Shown piece after piece: positions 12,568-23,750 of a stretch of 64,000 nucleotides of DNA. The first letter of the stretch is position 1; each line of letters starts with the position of its first letter. Both the position numbers and the translations under genes were made by a program. The notes beneath the pieces are model-generated. The model was not told the origin of the DNA. It did not search any database and saw only the letters and a program-made list of their open reading frames with translations. The stretch is from Corbicula japonica (Eukaryota; Mollusca; Bivalvia; Venerida; Cyrenidae): NCBI GenBank assembly GCA_038501625.1, contig JAZAYU010000037.1, positions 4,898,001-4,962,000 of the forward strand, written 5' to 3'.

Positions 12568-12687
12568 TGGGCTGAAGGTTATAAAGCTGAGATTTGAAAC
12601 CGGTCTCAAATCTCAAGCATCTAATTGGCTGAAATGGCGACTGGGATTTGAGACTGGTTTCCATGCTCAGTTTTATAACCTTGGGCA
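12568..12687. mobile_element. Short palindromic MITE, 'GGCTGAAGGTTATAAA' family, copy 1
   Basis: Inverted ends GGCTGAAGGTTATAAAGCTG and CAGTTTTATAACCTTGGGC enclose CTCAAATCTCAAGCATCT and ATTTGAGACTGG. Related copies are at 25026-25178, 38678-38761 (partial), 43468-43533 (partial), 62326-62472 and 63620-63717. No coding capacity. The superfamily is not clear because no target duplication could be settled. Confidence 0.7.
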
Positions 12688-12689
12688 TT

Positions 12690-14080
12690 GATCTGAAATG
12701 GTGTGCATCAAGTTTATCTCAAAGCTGGTGATAACCAATAGGTTTTCTTTTATTCTCTGACGAACCGATCTTTCCATCATGTGGATTTAGATATTTCCAT
12801 GCTGAAAATCTATTTCGACTTACTCGGTAGAAATGATCATAAAATATTATATTGTAATGTGCATGGCACCTGATCATGTATTTAACATTCGTCTGTTCCA
12901 AAAAATCAGCTTTTCTCATATGGTTAACAATTATAAATCTTGATACTGACGTGTACGTTGCCTCAAAACAAATAATATGAAACTTATTATTAAGGTATAT
13001 GTAAATGTACTACTTTAAGAAAAAACAGTTTCATCACCATCAATTAGATGCTAAAACACAAAACGAATAAAGAGCACTAAGTCTTGTAAATAACATACTA
13101 GTAACATAATTTAAATAAAATCACGTAAACCAATCCAAAACACACAACAAAAACCCGCAAAACAAAACAAAAACCCCCAAAGAGAAAGTATACTTCTAAA
13201 TGACTCTATTCCTGTATTTTAAACGCGAAGCAAATTGTCGGAATAATGATTCCTTTTGGCTGTTCTGCACTCAAAAGCATGGATTTTATAACAAATGCAA
13301 GATAATTATTGTTATGATATGAGGAGTGACAAGGAAAGTCAAAAAGGAAATTGGAAAGTAATAGCTTACTTAATGCGCTGTAGAAAATTAACGTTCCAGT
13401 GGTTTATTTGACAGACATGATTTCAGGTTCGCTGTTGTCACTGGAGATATATCAAAACTCCATATCCGTTCGAAAATATTTAACGCCATATTTTCAATAC
13501 CGAAAGCATCTTTTAAGAACATATAAATTTGTGTGCATCCACAGATGTCATACATGTCTCAACGAATTTATCACAACCAATCTCATAGATACATTATTAT
13601 TCATGATTACAACATTGAAAAATACGCATTTGTTATTGAATGCACACTTTATATGTGCAACCTATATATATATAATCAACTAATGCCAAAGCTGTGAAAT
13701 ATTAACCCCGTATACTAAGTTGTTACCCGCGAGAGCGAGAAATCGCAAACAAGAACATGCAATTTAAAAAATAAATTAAAAAATATCTCTTGTTTATTTA
13801 CACTTACTAACATTCTAAGTTTACACCTTCTTAATGGTGCATTGCCGGTTTGATAATTGTACTTTTGCATTAAAACTTTTAAAACACTTGCAATAAATAC
13901 TAATTGATTTATAAGTAAAACATTTTTCAAAATGACATGAAACTGACTGCTCACAGTCATTTAGAGTACTGGCACCCATAGAATACAAACTCACATCAGT
14001 GAATTAAGAGTATGGCCACCTTCAGCGCGTATAACTGCAAATCAAATTGATCGCATTGAGCTAATACAGTTCTGAATGTC
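12690..14080. other. No gene recognised
   Basis: No splice-bounded exon or repeat of note. Several short frames are open by chance only. Confidence 0.4.
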
Positions 14081-14530
14081 TCATTTGGGGAATCTCAAGA
14101 CCGTTCCCGAAGAAGCGCATTTCCATGTCGGTGAACATTGCATGTTTGGTGTCTCCTGTTTCATACGCTTATTACAAGAAGGAGCACATATTTTCGATTG
14201 GATTAAGATCCGGAGTTCTAGCGCACCATGGAGTATTCTGACGGTAACCACCTCAAGAAAACGTCTGGTGTTCGCCGAACGATGACACGGTGCACCGTCA
14301 TGCAATAACTGCATACACCTATGTGATTGAAGGCGTGAAAGGACAACCGGAACAAGGACTTGTCGCTGGATTTCTTCAGAATTTAAGTTCAATTGGATTA
14401 AAACTGCTGCAGATCTCTTTTGCATTGACACACCAGCCCACAGCATTATAATTATCCACCACGATAAAACAATACGCTTCAACAATATTTTCGCGATTTA
14501 AACGTTTACCGCCGGAGGTGGTCATACGCG
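14081..14530 (-). pseudogene. Tc1-like transposase remnant
   Basis: The minus-strand frame 14081-14485 encodes IIMLWAGVSMQKRSAAVLIQ, VLSRLQSHRCMQLLHDGAPCHRS and ANTRRFLEVV. These match the catalytic core of Tc1/mariner transposases, where W.G.S precedes an aspartate in DGAPCH. Upstream, toward 14530, another frame carries NRENIVEAYCF-like sequence. Downstream of RRFLE the expected WP..SPDLNPIE block is scrambled by frameshifts. Terminal inverted repeats were not found. It is a dead fragment. Confidence 0.75.
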
Positions 14531-15214
14531 TTATTAACTGATATTGTGAATTTGTATTATGTAGGTGTCAGTATTTTTAATTATTGTGAGACTTCAGTTT
14601 ACTGTCGCTTAGAATAATAAATCAGTTAGTATAATTGCATGGTTTATTGAAAGTTTTAGAGCAATAGCTCTATTATCAAGCCAGTAATGCCGTAGTACGT
14701 AGGTGTAATCTTAGAAAAGTTGTTAAGTGTATTTTAGTGGTCACGAAAAGATATTTTGATCTAAAAAGGTGACTTCAAATATTGGGTTTATTACGCTTGG
14801 GTTCAATAGGGTACTACTGATTTTGAATTACATGTAAGTTAGATTTTGGCTTGCAGGCAAAACAACATACGCGTGGCACGGTGGCTGATATTTTATTGTT
14901 GAGAAGTAGCGGGAAAGTTTAATTGGTTCATTAATCACTGCATCAGGTTGCTTTACTTTAAGCCATACCTTTTGTTCCTGCACCCATGCTACATTTGTAA
15001 TTCAAATCTTTACAACGCGCCATTTTCAGTGCAACAGATATTTACTTTGGTCGCTCGCTTGGTCAGTATCTAATTGAAATCGAAATATGTAGTATCTTGA
15101 ACGTACAGATCTATATTAAACAAATTGGCAAGATCTGTTCTTTGTAATGTTATTGTTTGTGGACTGCAAACTTAAATCATTCGGACTTAAACTAATTTAC
15201 TCGGGAACGTTGTC
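14531..15214. other. No gene recognised
   Basis: No coding signal or recognisable repeat. Confidence 0.4.
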
Positions 15215-15500
15215 AATTCCGCTTGAGAAAGACTGTCTGTCAAAGCTCGATTAAATAAGACGGCGTGGCAATAACACGCCTCGAAACTTGATTTTATTAT
15301 AAAGTGTAGACTGCTTTTTGTGAAATGTCATGCCGGGGAATTTGATGTTTAAGCGATTGTTTCATATAAACCGTTTGTTAAAGAACATTTAAAGATTTTC
15401 CCGAAAAGTTCAGAAATACGTCGGTATCTTTCATGCGCGTGTTTTTATCAAATCAACTCGATTATGAATAGTTTGATAGATTGAATACAATACATCGTAT
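15215..15500. repeat. Ancient dispersed repeat, second copy
   Basis: Same block order as 2170-2470: TTAAATAAGACGGCG, ATGTCATGCCGGGG, CGTTTGTTAAAGAAC and CTTTCATGCGCGTG. Heavily diverged. No coding signal. Confidence 0.45.
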
Positions 15501-15599
15501 TGCGTCTTGGAAAAACAAAGCTTACCTTGTTAAGCGCATCCAGCTGCACGGAACCGACTAAACAAAGTGATAACGTTGCCTTAACATACTAAAACAGTA

Positions 15600-15870
15600 A
15601 ATTAAGGTTAAGTATGTATATCAGAAATGGCCACATCCAGAAAAGATAGGAAAACATAGCATGTGTTATTAAAATCATCAAAAGTAGACAAACATTTAAG
15701 AACACGAGGGATCACTGTCTTGGAACGATCAATGGCAAACGAATTTGCCTCCTGGAATTGAAGTTTGATGTGCATTAACCTCACAATTGTCCCAACAGGT
15801 TCTTATATAAACAAACAAGTACACGTTGTCTTGGTGAATAACCTCCTACCCACACACATTTCTACTCTGT
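15600..15870 (-). mobile_element. Diverged fragment of the Penelope-like element terminal region
   Basis: Contains TATATCAGAAATGGCCACAT, CTTGGAACGATCAATGGCAA, CCTCACAATTGTCCCAACAG and GTTGTCTTGGTGAA in the same order as 49355-49640. Many substitutions, no frame. Confidence 0.65.
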
Positions 15871-16334
15871 TCAGTTCAGACATCTGTTTTATCGTTTTGG
15901 ACAAACCAAGTCATTATCTGGGCACCCACCGCTAAACACAGAATGGTGTTTATCTGAAAACAACGCATTGACGGACGGTTCTATGTTCATCGTCATATGC
16001 ATACCATCGGGATTGATCGAAATTGTTCTACATGTATTTAATGGATTGCTCAAAATCGGCTATGTCAACTAGTGAAAAAGAGTTGCGCTCAGCTGGGTCT
16101 TGGCGGCGTAGGCAGTATTTTTTATTTCCATTATTGAATATGATCAGGCTTAATAAAACCGAGCCTGCAGTTTGTTATTTGTCCGTGCTCGAGCGCTTCC
16201 GGAGACCCTTTTCGTATTTTTAATATGATTTATTTATCGTTTCCAGGTTTTCAGGTTGAAATCGTTAAAATCAACATAATTATGTTATAAACATTTTATT
16301 ATCCGTTATCGTATTTCAAACCTTCTAAAATTCA

Positions 16335-16930
16335 TTTTAAAAGTGAAATATGCATATTAGATATACATCCAGATGTCACAGTTTCCCCCACAGGAAACAA
16401 GTAGAGAGGAAACGAGAACAAGGGTTATAAAATGACGGATTAAGAAATAGACACCACAAAAAATTAACCAAAATAAGAACCAGAGGGGTAAACGCCTTGG
16501 AACGGTCAGTTGCAAAACTATTTGGTACTGGGATGGTTTTAAACCAGTTCCTAGGGTGCACCACCTCACAAATGCTTTAACAGGTTCTCATAAAAGTACA
16601 AGTTGTCTCGGTAAGTTAGCTCGAACTCACCCATCAACTCTACAATGTTGCATGCAAAAGCACACAAACATAAAACACATAACAAGCTAATATCATTGTC
16701 GAGCAAAAGGGTGATTACTCAATGCCTTTAGTGTAGCCAGAGCCCCTGTAGTCAAATCAGCGAGAACACGATGACAGGAATAAAAGAAACAGATCGAGCT
16801 TCTTGGTTCTTTTACTAGCTTTGCCTTTAAACCTTCATAAACTCTAACACCCCTTCCACATAAGTGCAATCAAAGAGGTAAGCATAACGATCCTATATAG
16901 ATTGGTTAACCACCAAGTGGCTTAAAAGTT
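16335..16930 (-). mobile_element. Diverged copy of the Penelope-like element 3' region
   Basis: Follows 49350-49930 in order: GTGAAATATGCATAT, AACCAGAGGGGTAAACGCC, TTGGAACGGTCAGTTGCAA, TGTTGCATGCAAAAGCACAC, AATCAGCGAGAACACGATGA and AAAGAGGTAAGCATAACGAT. Intermediate divergence, between the copy at 11300 and the older fragments. Confidence 0.75.
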
Positions 16931-17683
16931 ATAAGAGAAAATTTCGTATCCCGCCACCAATGGAAAAAAACTGTATCAAGCCGCATATTAATAAAATAAC
17001 CTGACACATTTTATACTGGATAGCCTTAGTTTAGCGCCTAGCTTGTGAGTTTATTTAGATTTATATCGACGATACCGGAAGGACCTATAAGCTTCGAACA
17101 AGCGTTCACTGAATCTTTTTTGTAAAGCAATGTTTTTGAAGTTTAAAAATATCCGGAAAATCTGCCTGTAAATTATGAGATCCGGAGATGTTTTTTAAAA
17201 TCGGACATTTCGGATAGAAACCAGTCTCCAGCAAACTCGTTGGTTTTAATTGTCATTGTGGCGATAGGTAAGGATGAGATAGAAATAAATATAGTAGCTT
17301 CTATATTCTCAGGGTTTTCGTTTCGCGTATAACTTTTTAAACAAAATGCAACACTTCATTTGGATGGCATGAAATATAAAACATCGTACTACGGTATCAT
17401 CCTGTACATCCGACAAGAAAATCTTGCAAGTTGTAAATTATACTGTGTACTATTGAATACATACATTACATAATTCACAAATCTCAATAAAATTTTCAAG
17501 TAAAGCTTTCGTCTTATAAAAAAACTGCGTATAATATAACAGTCAAAACACGCCAACACAAGCTTCGCTTACTGCAGGTAATATGAACAACAATCCTAGT
17601 ACATGTATGTACAGTGCAGAATAAATAATAATTGTCACAATTTTAATCAGTGGTTTAGGTTAACAGTCACTGTATTCCGACAG

Positions 17684-19307
17684 TCACTTATTATGCAATT
17701 TTTCTGCACAAATATTGTGTTTAAGAGTCCTAACAAGGTCTTGTATCACAGGTTTAGGGATTGTTGTTGAATGATCTTTTGTCTCCAATGTGTTATCTGA
17801 ATTTACCCATACAAGGTGTTTTAAATTTCGCCACTTGGACATTGCTCTAAAATGTGCGTTCGCAACCGACATATAGTTGGGGAAAAGTTCAATGACACCC
17901 GACGTTTCAGGAAGGTACAAGATGTGCGATAACCCAGCTCCGTGCATACCGATCAGGATATCCGTTTTAGCAATAAGCTCCAGTTGGTCAACCATGCTGA
18001 GCTTTTCCAGTTGAACACCATTGACGACCGCCATTGTATCTGCTTCTCGCACGGCATTCCACACCTCCTCTTCATTGGATATTCTACGTGTCGTATAGCC
18101 CGATGGGTTCCTGGGATGAGCTAGATAATGACGTCGCCATATTATTGTTATTCTTAGTTCTTTACAGTTAATCTTGTGCTTGTCCTCGATTTCAAAACGA
18201 GAAAGAACAAAATGGCGATATTCGTTGGCAAACGGCAAATACTCAAGTTTATGCTGGTTTATATGACTTTTATGACCGAATCCACTCCAGATCATCTGGC
18301 CATATTTAACAGGATCTTTTAAGCTACCAGATCGTATTGGCATTCCATACAAAGTTTCCCAGGCATGGTCAAGATTAGATTTCGGATGAGCGTCGAGCCA
18401 TATTATCTCGAGATGGTATGGGTCAATTTTGAATAAAACCATGATCAAAAATACGTCAAACCAATCCATTGTTGTATGGTAAAAGTTAGCATATTCTCGC
18501 CTAGTGATGACAACAGCTACCATGTCATGCCGTTCATTGCTAGCCTTTAGACCGCTGAGGTCGGTTTCTTTCATCACCAGTAGCCCATTTCGAAAGTTTT
18601 GTAAGTAGCTATTAAGCGTAAAACCGGATGGCAGCTGTTCATTGGTATTGATAACGAAATATCCCTCTTCAAGTGTGATTTTTTCGTCTTCTTCCTTCTG
18701 CATTATTACATCCTCTATGTGTTCGCCGCCAACCTTTCCATGACCAAATTTAGGATATATTGTGACACTCTGCAGGCTAACGAGGTACTTTCCAGGGCCA
18801 TATACTGTCAAACGTCCACTGCAAAACGTCTCCTGACTGTCAAACCACACCGGTATGTTATCTGGCAAATACGGTCCTTGCTTAGAAAAGTACGAATATT
18901 CGCCTTCGTCATTGATTAGCTCTTTAGGACTTGTCTCTACTAATCCTGGCATCAAATCAAAATGAAACAAAGTACACGTTAGACCTCCGACGATATTCAA
19001 AGTCTCGCCTCTCCATAGATTCTCTCTGTGTTGCTGCGTTTTCTGGTGCTTCTCTTGTTCTTGTTCATACTGCTGAATCTCCTGTTGGTAGAGGAGTTGT
19101 TCATGGGACATTGGCTCCTCCATGACCAGATCAGGCATGTAAACTATGACACTGAGACATACAAACACCACAAATAATGCCTGCACGAAACAGAAAAACA
19201 AAACCTTGTTTTTCGTATCTCGAAGGTAGATGGTCCAAAAGTCCAAAAATATCGTGAAGGCTATATTGAATCGGTGATTGTCCGCCATCGTTTACGTGGA
19301 CAAATAT
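17684..19307 (-). CDS. GT61 glycosyltransferase, beta-1,2-xylosyltransferase-like
   Basis: A single coding exon of 534 aa (ATG at 19288, stop at 17684). The product is a predicted type II Golgi membrane protein: a short cytosolic N-terminus, one membrane segment at about 29-51 (VLFFCFVQALFVVFVCLSVI), a glutamine-rich stem at about 60-92, then a GT61/DUF563 catalytic domain. Key blocks are ITRREYANFYHTTMDW (about 261-276) followed by WLDAHPKSNLDHAWETLYG, IIWRRHY (about 381-387), ILIGMHGAGLSHILYLP (about 444-460) and IELFP. The REYANxxHTxxDW and D(A/G)H...W..L pattern is that of plant core beta-1,2-xylosyltransferases, which also have about 530 residues; animal EOGT and POMGNT2 belong to the same GT61 family but are less alike in these blocks. 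Molluscan N-glycans are known to carry core beta-1,2-xylose, so this is a good candidate for that enzyme. An acceptor TTTTATTCAAG precedes the exon at 19307. A variant poly(A) signal ATTAAA lies about 40 bases past the stop. Confidence 0.85.
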
Positions 19308-19829
19308 CTTGAATAAAAGAACATTATTTAAAAAAAATAGAAAAGGATAAAAGAGACTGTTGAACAGAGGGGTAAAACAAAATACTGACAGTACAACAAA
19401 GTCAACCCATGTACATTGTCATTAAGAGTGAAACGATTGATTGTATTGTAAACAAACAAGACTCGTTTTATTGCAGTGGTTTTATTAGAAGAACTCAGAA
19501 ATGCAGTATCTCTAATTGAATCAAATTTAATTAAAAGGAGAAATATATTTAAAAACATTCGTAAAATATATAAAAGCCTGCATATTAAAGTGCAATCCAT
19601 AAATTTACAAAGTTTCTATGTTATTACTGAAACCACCACCTGCTAAACAAATGAAAAATTGGAAATGTCTTGATATTTTATTATAAATACTGCAAGAGTT
19701 GAAGAGAGATCTCCTTAAGACATATTTATTAAAGTTGTATGCTTATTGTTTTCTTAAACATTAATAATAATATGCGCTCAATGGACGCTTCTTTAATGCA
19801 AAAAAATAGAATTTAAATCATCGGCTTAC

Positions 19830-19870
19830 CTGGGCAGATATCCAGTTGTGTGCCTTTTATTTCACTAATA
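19830..19870 (-). other. Candidate 5'UTR exon of the GT61 gene (3' edge)
   Basis: On the minus strand the sequence CTGCCCAG is followed by GTAAGC at 19829-19824, a strong donor. It faces the acceptor at 19308 in front of the GT61 start codon, implying a 522-bp intron in the 5'UTR. The upstream edge of the exon cannot be fixed; 19870 is arbitrary. Confidence 0.5.
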
Positions 19871-20044
19871 TTAAATCGATCGCTCTTACCGTCGTCTATT
19901 GTTTTACGCCTGGGCGTTCATCCGTTACTTCATGCCTATACGAACTGTTAAAGTTAAAGTTGATTGCACCGATAACGTTTGAACAATTAAGTGCTTCTGT
20001 CCTGGTGAAGTGTTAATAGAAACACCAGTGTACTGTTTATATTG

Positions 20045-20146
20045 TTTAAACTGACCGTTCCATGCGATATCCCTCAGAGTTTATTTTTCGTTAATTGTTT
20101 ATGATGTATTTTTCGCAACTGACTATTTATAAATCCATGCTCCATT
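20045..20146 (+). mobile_element. Left half of an old Penelope-family fragment split by a foldback element
   Basis: Contains CTGACCGTTCCATGCGATAT and GTTAATTGTTTATGATGT, which parallel 23932-23990 (reverse orientation relative to the 49347 copy). The match resumes at 22564 with TTGGCTGCGTGTGGAGGCTG, so the two halves were contiguous before the foldback element inserted at 20147. Confidence 0.65.
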
Positions 20147-20214
20147 AGGTGTGTGAAGTTGGCAATGAGTAATGAGTAGGGAATTGGATATTCAATATCC
20201 AGCTGAAATCGAAT

Positions 20215-21500
20215 CCACTGCCAGCAGTGAGTTGGGTATTCGCTTTACACACACAGCGAATACCCTAATGAGATCGAATCCACAGCCAGCAGTGAGTTGG
20301 GTTTTCGCTATACACAAACAGCGAAAACCCTAATGAGATCGAATCCACTGCCAGCTGTGAGTTGTGTATTCCCGTTGCACAAACAGCAAATACCCTAATG
20401 AGATCGAATCCACAGCCAGCTGTGAGTTGGGTATTCGTTCTACACTGACAGCGAATACCCTAATGAGATCGAATCCACAGCCAGCTGTTAGTTGGGTATT
20501 CGTTCTACACTGACAGCGAATGCCCTAATGAGATCGAATCCACTGCCAGCAGTGAGTTGGGTATTCGCTTTACACACACACCGAATACCCTAATAAGATC
20601 GAATCCACAGCCAGCAGTGAATTGGGTATTCGCTTTACACAAACAGCGAATACCCTAATGAGACCGAATCCACTGTCAGCTGTGAGTTGGGTATTCGCTT
20701 TGCACAAACAGCGAATACCCTAATGAGATCGAATCCACAGCCAGCAGTGAGTTGGGTATTCGTTCTACACTGACAGCGAATACCCTAATGAGATCGAATC
20801 CACAGCCAGCTGTGAGTTGGGTATTCGTCCTACACTGACAGCGAATACCCTAATGAGATCGAATCCACTGCTAGCAGTGAGTTGGGTATTCGCTTTACAC
20901 ACACAGCGAATACCCTAATGAGATCGAATCCACTGCCAGCAGTGAGTTGGGTATTCGCTTTACACACACAGCGAATACCCTAATGAGATCGAATCCACAG
21001 CCAGCTCTGAGTTCGGTATTCGCTTTACACACACAGCGAATACCCTAATGAGATCGAATCCACAGCCAGCAGTGACTTGGGTATTCGCTTTACACAAACA
21101 GCGAATACCCTAATGAGATCGAATCCACTGCCAGCTGTGAGTTGGGTATTCGCTTTGCACAAACAGCGAATACCAAAATGAGATTGAATCCACAGCCAGC
21201 TGTGAGTTGGGTATTCGTTCTACACTGACAGCGAATACCCTAATGAGATCGAATCCACAGCCAGCAGTGAGTTGGGTATTCGTTCTACACTGACAGCGAA
21301 TACCCAAATGAGATCGAATCCACAGCCAGCTGTGAGTTGGGAATTCGTTCTACACAGACAGTGAATACCCTAATGAGATCGAATCCACTGCCAGCAGTGA
21401 GTTGGGTATTCGCTTTACACAAACAGCGAATACCCTAATGAGATCGAATCCACTGCTAGCTGTGAGTTGGGTATTCGCTTTACACAAACAGCGAATACCC
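20215..21500. repeat. Left arm: about 20 tandem 65-bp units
   Basis: Unit words: GAATCCACTGCCAGCAGTGA, GTTGGGTATTCGCTTTACAC and ACAGCGAATACCCTAATGAG. Variants alternate between CACTG/CACAG and between GCTTTACAC/GTTCTACAC. They tend to occur in runs, suggesting local duplication and conversion. Confidence 0.9.
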
Positions 21501-21501
21501 T

Positions 21502-21928
21502 ATGGAAGTGGTCTGGAATAAACTATCATAGGGTGATCCGGATCTGCCATTTTTTATGATGTAGTGTATTTTCACGTCATTTCTTTATTTACTTACTCTT
21601 ATTTTTAGTAACTTATTTGTACCTTTACTCCGAATGGATGTGACTGTTTTTTTAACCATTGTGAATAAATATCCTGCAGTTGCTTAAGAAAACAGAATTT
21701 TAACACGAAAAGTTAACCAACAATTTTAAAAGTAAAATTCGCCCTTCTTAAGCAACAGCTAGATATTGCTTCAAAATGGTTAAAAAAACAGTCACTTCCA
21801 TTCGGAGTAAAGGTACAAATTAGTTACTAAAAATAAGAGTAAGTAAATAAAGAAATGACGTGAAAATACACTACAACATAAAAAATGGCAGTTCCGGATC
21901 ACCCCATCACAGTTTATTCCGGACCACT
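21502..21928. repeat. Palindromic core of the foldback element
   Basis: An inverted repeat of about 158 bp (starting GGAAGTGGTCTGGAATAAAC, ending GTTTATTCCGGACCACTTCC) with a spacer of about 110 bp. The arms match apart from scattered substitutions and include TGACGTGAAAATACACTAC and CCATTCGGAGTAAAGGTAC. It could be a separate MITE that landed in an array unit, because TA-rich junctions flank it, or the original core. Confidence 0.75.
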
Positions 21929-21929
21929 T

Positions 21930-22490
21930 CCTAGGGTATTTGGTGTTTGTGTAAAGCGAATATCCAACTCGATCTCATTAGGGTATTCGCTGTTTGTGTA
22001 AAGCGAATACCCAACTCACTGCTGGCTGTGGATTCGATCTCATTAGGGTAATCGCTGTGTGTGTAAAGCGAATACCCAACTCACTGCTGGCTGTGGATTC
22101 GATCTCATTAGGGTATTCGCTGTCAGTGTAGAACGAATACCCAACTCACAGCTGGCTGTGGATTCGATCTCATTAGAGTATTCGCTGTTTGTGCAAAGCG
22201 AATACCCAACTCACAGCTTGCAGTGGATTCGATCTCATTAGTGTATTCGCTGTTTGTGTAAAGCGAATACCCAACTCACTGCTGGCTGTGGATTCGATCT
22301 CATTAGGGTATTCGCTGTGTGTGTAAAGCGAATACCCAACTCAATGCTGGCAGTGGATTCGATCTCATTAGGGTATTCGCTGTCAGTGTAGAACGAATAC
22401 CCAACTCACAGCTGGCTGTGGATTCGATCTCATTAGGATATTCGCTGAGTGTGTAAAGCGAATACCCAACTCACTGCTGGCAGTGCATTC
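21930..22490. repeat. Right arm: about 8.5 inverted 65-bp units
   Basis: The same unit as the left arm in inverse orientation: GGGTATTCGCTGTTTGTGTA, AAGCGAATACCCAACTCAC and GCTGGCTGTGGATTCGATCT. The arm is less than half the length of the left arm. Confidence 0.9.
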
Positions 22491-22563
22491 GATTTCAGCT
22501 GGACATTGAATATCCAATTCCCTACTCATTACTCATTGCCAACTTCACACACCTTGCTCCATT

Positions 22564-22650
22564 TCCCTCTATACATATTGGCTGCGTGTGGAGGCTGTAT
22601 TTATGACTGCGGCAATTCCTGATAATCATATTTTACTTTTTACACATCAT
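22564..22650 (+). mobile_element. Right half of the split Penelope-family fragment
   Basis: Continues the fragment broken at 20146: TTGGCTGCGTGTGGAGGCTG and GCGGCAATTCCTGATAATCA correspond to 24027-24080. Confidence 0.6.
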
Positions 22651-22754
22651 AATCGATAGTGAGTACATGACAGTGGAACCGTCAACGAATTCAAACTGAA
22701 TTGCAATACATTTCACAAAGTGTTTAACTGCATTTAGCCTCATTCGGTATTTAC

Positions 22755-23360
22755 ATACCGTATAATGGGTTATTTTCGCGATCGAAAATTTTCGCGATTT
22801 TGCCATAATTTAAATTTTCGCTGTTGTAATTTTAGCGAATTTTCGCCAGCAGAAATTAATTTTCGCGTTTTTTCTTTTTGTAGGCCATTCATATTGCTAT
22901 AGTTCTTGTAATCCTGTACCAGCAAAATTACATGTAAAAATTAAGTATTATTTGAAGAAATGTTTGCTATGGTGTGACAGCTGTGCATTTAAAAGTGGTC
23001 ATTTATCAAACTGTAATAAACCAAATTGCCCATAGCATAATTGACATCCATTTAAATAACAATTATGGTGATTATGTTTTTATTGACAGAATAATTACCC
23101 TGACCATCGCAGATATACCTATAGAAATTATGAAGCGATAATTAACCTTTAACCCGCTGGGGCTACCTTTTCAAACAGCTTTTTAAGTAACGCTCATCTG
23201 CATTGTTTGTAGTATATGCAACAAATTTTGAAACTATGAAATTATCCCTACCGCGAAAATTAATTTGGGAAAATTTGGCGTTTTTTATTTTCGCGAATTT
23301 ACGACGGTCGCGAAAATAGCGAAAATATTATGCTCGCGAAAATAACCCATTATATGGTAT
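22755..23360. mobile_element. 606-bp MITE with TTTTCGCGA-rich inverted ends
   Basis: The left end reads ATACCGTATAATGGGTTATT and then TTCGCGA. The right end is its near-perfect inverse, TCGCGAAAATAACCCATTAT and then ATGGTAT. Both subterminal regions repeat TTTTCGCG words, while the AT-rich interior has no coding capacity. The target duplication is uncertain (TA or a degenerate tetranucleotide). Confidence 0.75.
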
Positions 23361-23750
23361 TTAAATAGCAGACCCATATAGAGGTTAATGATTAACAGTT
23401 TTGATTTCAGTTTTTGGGAATTAATCATAGTTCAATAAACATGATATAAATTTTAATCGGTGTTATTTTTGTATTTTTTATTATTTGGTGCTTATAACTC
23501 ATGTTGACCTTCGCTAACAATTGAATGTAATCGACTTTATTCCGAAAAAAATCGTGCGCTTTGTTTTCGTTGATTTTCATTAACTGCTTTTATTAATGCC
23601 TAAATAGTTAATATCAAAATTTAGATAAGATCAAAGATAGTTTTACCATAGAATTTAAATGATTAAATCTCAATTTCGATATATATTAGGGCATTTAAAG
23701 AAAAGCAGTAAAAGAAAAATAGCCGAAAACAAAATGCACACTTTCTTATG
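23361..23750. other. No gene recognised
   Basis: AT-rich spacer. A related sequence with TTAATGCC/AGGCATTAA words recurs, partly inverted, at 34970-35160, so some of it is probably repeat-derived. Confidence 0.35.

Larger units (their letters stand above)
20138..22563. mobile_element. Foldback element with 9-bp target duplication
   Basis: The element spans 20147-22554, flanked by the direct repeat TGCTCCATT (20138-20146 and 22555-22563). Both ends carry an outer inverted repeat of about 60 bp starting AGGTGTGTGAAGTTGGCAAT. Inside are arms made of tandem 65-bp units: about 20 units on the left (20215-21500) and about 8.5 inverted units on the right (21930-22490). Each unit holds two hairpins, GGGTATTCGCT/AGCGAATACCC and CACTGCCAGCAGTG. 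The core (21501-21930) is itself palindromic. There is no transposase. Arms of subrepeats plus a 9-bp duplication are the hallmarks of foldback elements such as Drosophila FB, and 9-bp duplications are also typical of Mutator-like elements. Open frames at 21110-21307 and 22059-22241 are repeat translation, not genes. Confidence 0.9.

Noticed and set aside
16023..16223. 66-codon plus frame
   Set aside because: No homology, splice support or upstream context; chance frame between repeat fragments.
21110..22241. Open frames of 60-65 codons with repeated NSQLAVDSI-like peptides
   Set aside because: They are translations of the 65-bp foldback units, present in several frames and on both strands.
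20215..22490. Possible CRISPR-like array (regular ~65-bp period)
   Set aside because: Units are nearly whole-length identical, without variable spacers, and the arms are inverted around a core; it is a foldback transposon in animal DNA.
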